64,000 nt of DNA, taken from Shimwellia blattae DSM 4481 = NBRC 105725 (GTDB lineage: Bacteria > Pseudomonadota > Gammaproteobacteria > Enterobacterales > Enterobacteriaceae). A model generated the notes under the pieces. The model had not been told where the DNA came from and did not search any database. It saw only the letters and a list, made by a program, of their open reading frames with translations. Made by a program: the position numbers and the translations under genes. The first letter of the stretch is position 1. The number at the start of each line of letters is the position of its first letter. The stretch is taken from contig NC_017910.1 of assembly GCF_000262305.1 (NCBI RefSeq), positions 620,001 to 684,000 on the forward strand, given 5' to 3'. This document shows, piece after piece, positions 59,731 through 64,000 of this stretch.

Positions 59731-60056
59731 TGGCAACACAGCGTAGCCGTCGCTTGCGTAAAAAAATGCATATTGACGAGTTTCAGGAAGTGGGTTTCTC
59801 CGTCGCCTGGCGTTTCCCGGACGGCACCAGCGAGCAACAGATAGACAGCGTGGTCGATCAGTTTATTGAGCAGGTTATCGATCCCAACGGCCTGGCCTTC
59901 GACGGCAGCGGCTATCTGGCCTGGGAAGGGCTTATCTGCCTGCAGGAAATTGGCAAGTGCACACCAGAACATCAGGCGCTGGTACGTAACTGGCTGGAAG
60001 CACACCAGTTAACCGATATCCGCACCAGCGATTTATTCGACATCTGGTGGGATTAA
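59730..60056 (+). CDS. yggL: YggL family (DUF469) protein
   Basis: 108-residue conserved protein, [23 protein letters not shown]; the E. coli homologue has been found associated with the 50S ribosome. It is translationally coupled to trmB through an overlapping stop/start, as in E. coli. Confidence 0.93.
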   Translation: MATQRSRRLRKKMHIDEFQEVGFSVAWRFPDGTSEQQIDSVVDQFIEQVIDPNGLAFDGSGYLAWEGLICLQEIGKCTPEHQALVRNWLEAHQLTDIRTSDLFDIWWD

Positions 60057-60114
60057 TTGCCGCGGGGCCGGGGTATCCGGCCCTGACCGTCCGGGATATT
60101 TATCAGGAGCAGGT

Positions 60115-60831
60115 ATGATTCGTCACGTATTCACCGGCGCGATGCTGTTCGTTGCCGCGCAGGCCCATGCTGATTACCAGTGCAGTGTTAACCCAAAAGA
60201 CGACGTGGTGATTAAAGCCCGGCACGTACAGGTCGTGGGGGAGAACGGCAATCTGGTGATTAGCCCGTCAGGCGATGTGCAGTTTAACGGTAAACAACAC
60301 ACGCTGAGTGCGGCTCAGCGCCAACTGGCGGTGAGTTACCAGCAGTCGCTGCGTAGCGACCTGCCCTGGATAGACAACGGCGCCCGCTCGCGGGTGGATA
60401 AAAGCCGCGTCGCGCTGGATAACATCATCACCCAGCAGATGGGGGCCAGCAGCAATATGCACAGCCGCCTGAAGAAGCTGGACAAGCAGCTAAAAGAGCA
60501 GATGAACCGGATCATTGAACACCGCGAGGACGGGCTCACCTTCCACTACAAAGGTGTCGACCAGGTGCGTGCCGACGGGCAGCAGCTGATCAATCAGGCG
60601 ATGGGCGGCATCCTGCAGGACAGCATCAATGAAATGGGGGCCAAAGCGGTACTGGGCGGCGGTTCAAACCCGTTACAAAGCGTGCTGGGTAACCTTGGCG
60701 GTATGCAGTCGGCCATTCAGGACGAATGGAAAAACCAGGAAAAAGATTTTGAACAGTTCGGCCGCGATGTCTGCTCGCGGGTGGTCTCGCTTGAGAATCA
60801 GCGCACGAAGCTGGTCTCTGGACTGAAATAA
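60115..60831 (+). CDS. yggN: Exported DUF2884 protein YggN
   Basis: 238-residue periplasmic protein. A short signal peptide (MIRHVFTGAMLFVAAQAHA, cleavage near residue 19) precedes DYQCSVNPKDDVVIKA; the body is helical with a long amphipathic stretch (about residues 115-140). The function is unknown. It ends the trmB-yggL-yggN group and converges with fau, which is a position not seen in E. coli. Confidence 0.9.
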   Translation: MIRHVFTGAMLFVAAQAHADYQCSVNPKDDVVIKARHVQVVGENGNLVISPSGDVQFNGKQHTLSAAQRQLAVSYQQSLRSDLPWIDNGARSRVDKSRVALDNIITQQMGASSNMHSRLKKLDKQLKEQMNRIIEHREDGLTFHYKGVDQVRADGQQLINQAMGGILQDSINEMGAKAVLGGGSNPLQSVLGNLGGMQSAIQDEWKNQEKDFEQFGRDVCSRVVSLENQRTKLVSGLK

Positions 60832-60846
60832 TTGCGGGCCTGCCTG

Positions 60847-61443
60847 TTACCACTGCCAGATTCGGGAGGGGGTAACCACGGCAGGTAGCGGAATATCCCA
60901 GGACTCTGCCGGCAGCGTCTCCACCTGCTGGCAGTCATGAGCGTAGCCCACGGGCTGCAGCCGGTACTGCTGCCAGCGCTGCAGGGTACGATCGTAAAAC
61001 CCGCCCCCCATTCCCAGGCGCTGGCCTGCTGCGTCAAACGCCACTAACGGCACCACCAGAACATCCAGCGCATCCAGAGGCAGAACACTGCGCACATCCA
61101 GGCGCGGCTCTGCGATATTAAAAATATTCACAGTCAGCGGCGTGTGCGGCGTGTAGCGTAAAAACAGCAGGTTACCGGGGCTGAACGGATGCAGTACCGG
61201 TAAATAGACCTGTTTCCCGGCCTGCCACAGGGACTCGATCAGCGGGCGGGTATTGAGCTCGCCATCAAAAGAGAGCGATAACGCCACGTGTCGGGCCTGC
61301 TGCAAAGGGGGGTAGCGGAGCATCTGCCCGGCGGCCTGAATGGCGAAAGTGTGCTGCTGTTCCGGAGTGAGTGCCCGGCGGCGCTGGCGAATTTGTTTAC
61401 GGATCTCGTGACGCAGAGTGGCAGTAGTCACATGGACGCTCAT
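60847..61443 (-). CDS. fau: 5-formyltetrahydrofolate cyclo-ligase
   Basis: 198-residue ATP-dependent enzyme converting 5-formyl-THF to 5,10-methenyl-THF; it affects persister formation in E. coli. Blocks seen are LRHEIRKQIRQRRRALT, LSFDGELNTRPLIESL, and the nucleotide-binding RLGMGGGFYDRTL. It lies directly downstream of ssrS and is expected to be co-transcribed with 6S RNA as in E. coli (ygfA). Confidence 0.95.
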   Translation of the reverse strand: MSVHVTTATLRHEIRKQIRQRRRALTPEQQHTFAIQAAGQMLRYPPLQQARHVALSLSFDGELNTRPLIESLWQAGKQVYLPVLHPFSPGNLLFLRYTPHTPLTVNIFNIAEPRLDVRSVLPLDALDVLVVPLVAFDAAGQRLGMGGGFYDRTLQRWQQYRLQPVGYAHDCQQVETLPAESWDIPLPAVVTPSRIWQW

Positions 61444-61478
61444 ATCACATAAGAAGAGGTTAACAACAGGAAGGGTAG

Positions 61479-61662
61479 GGAATCTCCGAGATGCCGCCGC
61501 AGGCTGTAACCCTTGAACCCTTGGTTCAAGGTGAATGTGTCGTCATGGCCTTAAGGCTTCTCGGGCGAACCGAGCATGCGCACCGACCGTGGAGCGCCAC
61601 ATTCTTGTGGTTTGAAATATCGGCTCAGGGGACTGGCCCGCTTGCAAACATCTCAGAGAAAT
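61479..61662 (-). ncRNA. ssrS: 6S RNA
   Basis: 184-nt RNA starting ATTTCTCTGAGATGTTTGCA and ending CATCTCGGAGATTCC on the minus strand; the two ends pair as in E. coli 6S RNA. The central region with GGGCCAGTCCCCTGAGCCGA and the GAACCAAGGGTTCAAGGGTT arm is conserved. It binds sigma-70 RNA polymerase and represses many promoters in stationary phase. It lies between zapA and fau, 35 bp upstream of fau. Confidence 0.97.
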
Positions 61663-61703
61663 TTTTTATCTGTGGTCACTCTACCATAGTTAACCGCAGA
61701 TTG

Positions 61704-62033
61704 TTATTCAAAAGTGCTTCCCGGTCTTTCAGCAGTGCGGCCCTGCTCAAGCAGAGCGTCTTCAATGGTTTGCTGAAGCATTTTGATTCGCTGCTCCATA
61801 CCAGAGGCGTAATCCCGGGTTTTGGCTTTTTCCTGTGCCAGCTCATAACAGATGTTAAGTGCGGCGATAAAAACCAGCTGTTCGCTATTGGTGACTCTAG
61901 TGCGAACTTTTAAATCTTGCAACCGCTGATCAAGCTCTTCTGCTGCCTGGTTCAGCGCATCCCGCTGTTCTGGCGGACAATTTACCCGCAAAGAACGACC
62001 AAAAATTTGGATATCGACTGGTTGTGCAGACAT
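61704..62033 (-). CDS. zapA: Cell division protein ZapA
   Basis: 109-residue FtsZ-bundling protein. Globular head [35 protein letters not shown] is followed by a coiled-coil tail (LEQRIK... [18 protein letters not shown] heptads). The start at 62033 matches E. coli. It is divergent from ygfB and precedes ssrS, as in E. coli. Confidence 0.95.
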   Translation of the reverse strand: MSAQPVDIQIFGRSLRVNCPPEQRDALNQAAEELDQRLQDLKVRTRVTNSEQLVFIAALNICYELAQEKAKTRDYASGMEQRIKMLQQTIEDALLEQGRTAERPGSTFE

Positions 62034-62314
62034 GCCACCTTCCTGCTGATTAACGCCCCATAGGCCCACAGCCTGTCCGGGGCTGCGCGGGGGGCAAAAT
62101 ATAGCTACCCTGAAACAAAGATACAAGCCCTGATGACGTCCTTTTTGCGGTTCGTATCAGGCCCGGGCTCTGGCTGGTCAGAATTAACACACTGACACAC
62201 GCACTGCAACCGAACCCATCAACCACCCCATGTTGTCCGGGCTGATTCTGGTATCTCCGGGGGCCAAAGTGGTAGCATACCATGAACTCCACCTTCCAAC
62301 GATGGCGAAAGCGC

Positions 62315-62893
62315 ATGTCTATACAGAACACGATGCCTGACTACGATAAAGTAGCTCAGTTACTCAACCAGCAAAACATTGGTCTGACCCCGTCAGAAAT
62401 GCACGGTCTGATCAGCGGCATGCTGTGCGGCGGTTGCAAAGACAGCGCCTGGCAGCCACTGGTTCATGATCTGACAAATGAAGGCCTGGCCTTTAGCCAG
62501 GACTTAGCCGAGGCCGTGCGCCAGATGCATGCCGCCACCAGTGATGCGCTGGACGACGATAACTTCCTGTTCCAGCTCTATATTCCTGACGACGATGACA
62601 TCACCGTATTCCAGCGGGCAGACGCGCTGGCCGGCTGGGTAAACCACTTCCTGCTGGGCCTTGGCGTCACACAGCCGAAACTGGACAAAGTGAGCGGCGA
62701 AACCGGCGAAGCCATTGACGATCTGCGGAATATCGCCCAGTTAGGATACGATGAAGACGAAGACCAGGAAGAGCTGGAAATGTCCCTGGAAGAAATCATC
62801 GAATATGTCCGGGTTGCCGCGCTGCTGTGTAACGACACCTTCAACCACCCGGAACCGACCGCGCCGGAAGTGCGCAAACCGACATTACACTAA
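62315..62893 (+). CDS. ygfB: UPF0149 family protein YgfB
   Basis: 192-residue acidic UPF0149 protein, the same length as in E. coli. [17 protein letters not shown], the highly conserved [23 protein letters not shown] and [19 protein letters not shown] are present. A Pseudomonas homologue represses the alpA lysis/ampicillin-response regulator; the enterobacterial function is unclear. It heads the ygfB-pepP-ubiH series. The ATG at 62315 is chosen over an upstream in-frame ATG. Confidence 0.94.
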   Translation: MSIQNTMPDYDKVAQLLNQQNIGLTPSEMHGLISGMLCGGCKDSAWQPLVHDLTNEGLAFSQDLAEAVRQMHAATSDALDDDNFLFQLYIPDDDDITVFQRADALAGWVNHFLLGLGVTQPKLDKVSGETGEAIDDLRNIAQLGYDEDEDQEELEMSLEEIIEYVRVAALLCNDTFNHPEPTAPEVRKPTLH

Positions 62894-62958
62894 ACAACAG
62901 CGGCCCGCAGACACCTTCTCTCTGGCGCGGCGGGCTCCCGGTTTTATAAGGAGATCTC

Positions 62959-64000
62959 ATGACCCAGCAAGCGTTTATCCGCCGTCGCCAGGCGCTACTT
63001 CGCAAAATGGCGCCCGCCAGTGCCGCACTGATCTTTGCCGCACCGGAAGCCAGCCGCAGCGCCGACAGTGAATACCCCTATCGCCAGAACAGCGATTTCT
63101 GGTACTTCACCGGCTTTAACGAGCCAGAAGCGCTGCTGGTGCTGATCAAAAGTGATGAGACCCACAGCCACAGCGTGCTGTTTAACCGCCTGCGGGATAA
63201 AACCGCAGAAATCTGGTTTGGCCGCCGCCTGGGTCAGGAAGCGGCCCCGGAAGCGCTGGGGGTGGACCGGGCGCTGGCGTTTTCTGAAATTGGTGAGCAG
63301 CTTCACCAGTTGCTCAACGGCCTGGATGTGGTCTACCACGCCCGGGGGGAGTACGACTGGGCCGATAGGCTGGTATTCAGTGCGCTCGACACCCTGCGCA
63401 AAGGCTCACGCCAGAATCTGCGAGCCCCGGCAACCCTGACCGACTGGCGCCCCTGGGTGCACGACATGCGGCTGTTTAAATCCCCCGAAGAGCTGGACAT
63501 CATGCGCCGCGCGGGCGAGATTTCCGCCCTGGCCCACACCCGGGCCATGGAAAAATGCCGCCCGGGCATGTTCGAATACCAGCTGGAAGGGGAGATCCTG
63601 CACGAGTTTACCCGCCACGGTGCCCGTTACCCCTCTTACAACACTATCGTTGGCAGCGGTGAGAACGGCTGCATTCTGCACTACACCGAAAACGAAAGCG
63701 CCATGCGCGCAGGCGATCTGGTGCTTATCGACGCCGGTTGCGAATACCAGGGCTACGCGGGGGATATTACCCGCACCTTCCCGGTCAACGGCAAATTTAC
63801 CCCAGCCCAGCGTGCGGTGTACGACATTGTGCTGGAGTCACTGGAAACCGCCATCCGGCTGTACCGCCCGGGCACCTCCATTCAGGCGGTCACCAGTGAA
63901 GTGGTGCGCATTATGGTCAGCGGCCTGGTGAGGCTTGGGATCCTCTGCGGGGATGTGGACACCCTGGTGGCGGAAAACGCCCACCGCCCGTATTTTATGC
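62959..64000 (+). CDS. pepP: Xaa-Pro aminopeptidase P, 3' end beyond the window
   Basis: Manganese-dependent proline aminopeptidase removing N-terminal residues before proline. 347 codons are present from the ATG at 62959, which follows AAGGAG. The N-terminal creatinase-like domain (RRRQALLRKMAPASAALIFAA, YRQNSDFWYFTGF) is complete. The catalytic domain reaches the first two metal Asp residues in LIDAGCEYQGYAGDITRTFP; the later His and Glu ligands lie outside. It starts 65 bp after ygfB. Confidence 0.96.
   Translation, partial: MTQQAFIRRRQALLRKMAPASAALIFAAPEASRSADSEYPYRQNSDFWYFTGFNEPEALLVLIKSDETHSHSVLFNRLRDKTAEIWFGRRLGQEAAPEALGVDRALAFSEIGEQLHQLLNGLDVVYHARGEYDWADRLVFSALDTLRKGSRQNLRAPATLTDWRPWVHDMRLFKSPEELDIMRRAGEISALAHTRAMEKCRPGMFEYQLEGEILHEFTRHGARYPSYNTIVGSGENGCILHYTENESAMRAGDLVLIDAGCEYQGYAGDITRTFPVNGKFTPAQRAVYDIVLESLETAIRLYRPGTSIQAVTSEVVRIMVSGLVRLGILCGDVDTLVAENAHRPYFM

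Overview
The window is chromosomal DNA from a member of the Enterobacteriaceae that is not E. coli. Most genes match E. coli K-12 genes of the 3.05-3.16 Mb region closely in length and motifs (pgk-fbaA-mscS-argO-yggE-argP-rpiA-serA; ygiQ-dkgA-yqhD-yqhC-yghB-metC-exbBD; mltC-yggX-mutY-trmB-yggL-yggN; fau-ssrS-zapA-ygfB-pepP). They are GC-rich and the blocks are arranged differently from E. coli. Content and base composition would suit something like Shimwellia (Escherichia) blattae, but that is an impression from memory.

Layout. 1-8.45 kb: glycolysis, mechanosensitive channel, arginine export and its regulator, ribose-5-phosphate isomerase and serine biosynthesis. 8.6-19.4 kb: radical-SAM YgiQ, the aldehyde-detoxifying YqhC/YqhD/DkgA set, MetC, the TonB energisers ExbB/ExbD, a hexapeptide acetyltransferase and an aldo-keto reductase. 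20-29 kb: malate:quinone oxidoreductase, a small ribbon-helix-helix-like protein, YghU, a YjiA-type GTPase, a tandem HD/HD-GYP phosphodiesterase, Tpx, a Phd/ParE toxin-antitoxin pair, and a MocR regulator divergent from an AhpD-like protein. 29-32.6 kb: a decayed accessory stretch with exported small proteins, ParE-type remnants and a two-ORF insertion sequence that truncates a DUF523 gene.

32.7-42.4 kb is a genomic island at the 3' end of a tRNA-Phe gene, bounded by imperfect copies of the tRNA end. It carries a quinol-type nitric oxide reductase gene split by an IS3-family element, a YeaR-like DUF1971 gene, a eukaryote/phage-type deoxynucleoside kinase, a DUF5983 pseudogene, an IS3-family element that is itself interrupted by an IS110-family element, and a truncated integrase. 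NsrR-like dyads precede both the reductase and the DUF1971 gene, and a good Fur box also precedes the latter. The cargo therefore looks like a nitric-oxide and iron responsive module that has lost its main enzyme to an insertion whose precise removal would restore the frame.

42.5-56.3 kb: speC, then a complete anaerobic citrate utilisation locus. The CitAB two-component system is divergent from citS, a fumarylacetoacetate-hydrolase-family gene, and citCDEFXG. No oxaloacetate decarboxylase pump genes are present, so the FAH-family protein is a candidate oxaloacetate-processing enzyme. Two tandem hok-type type I toxin loci (568-bp period) follow. 56.3-64 kb: core housekeeping genes including the 6S RNA gene, ending inside pepP.
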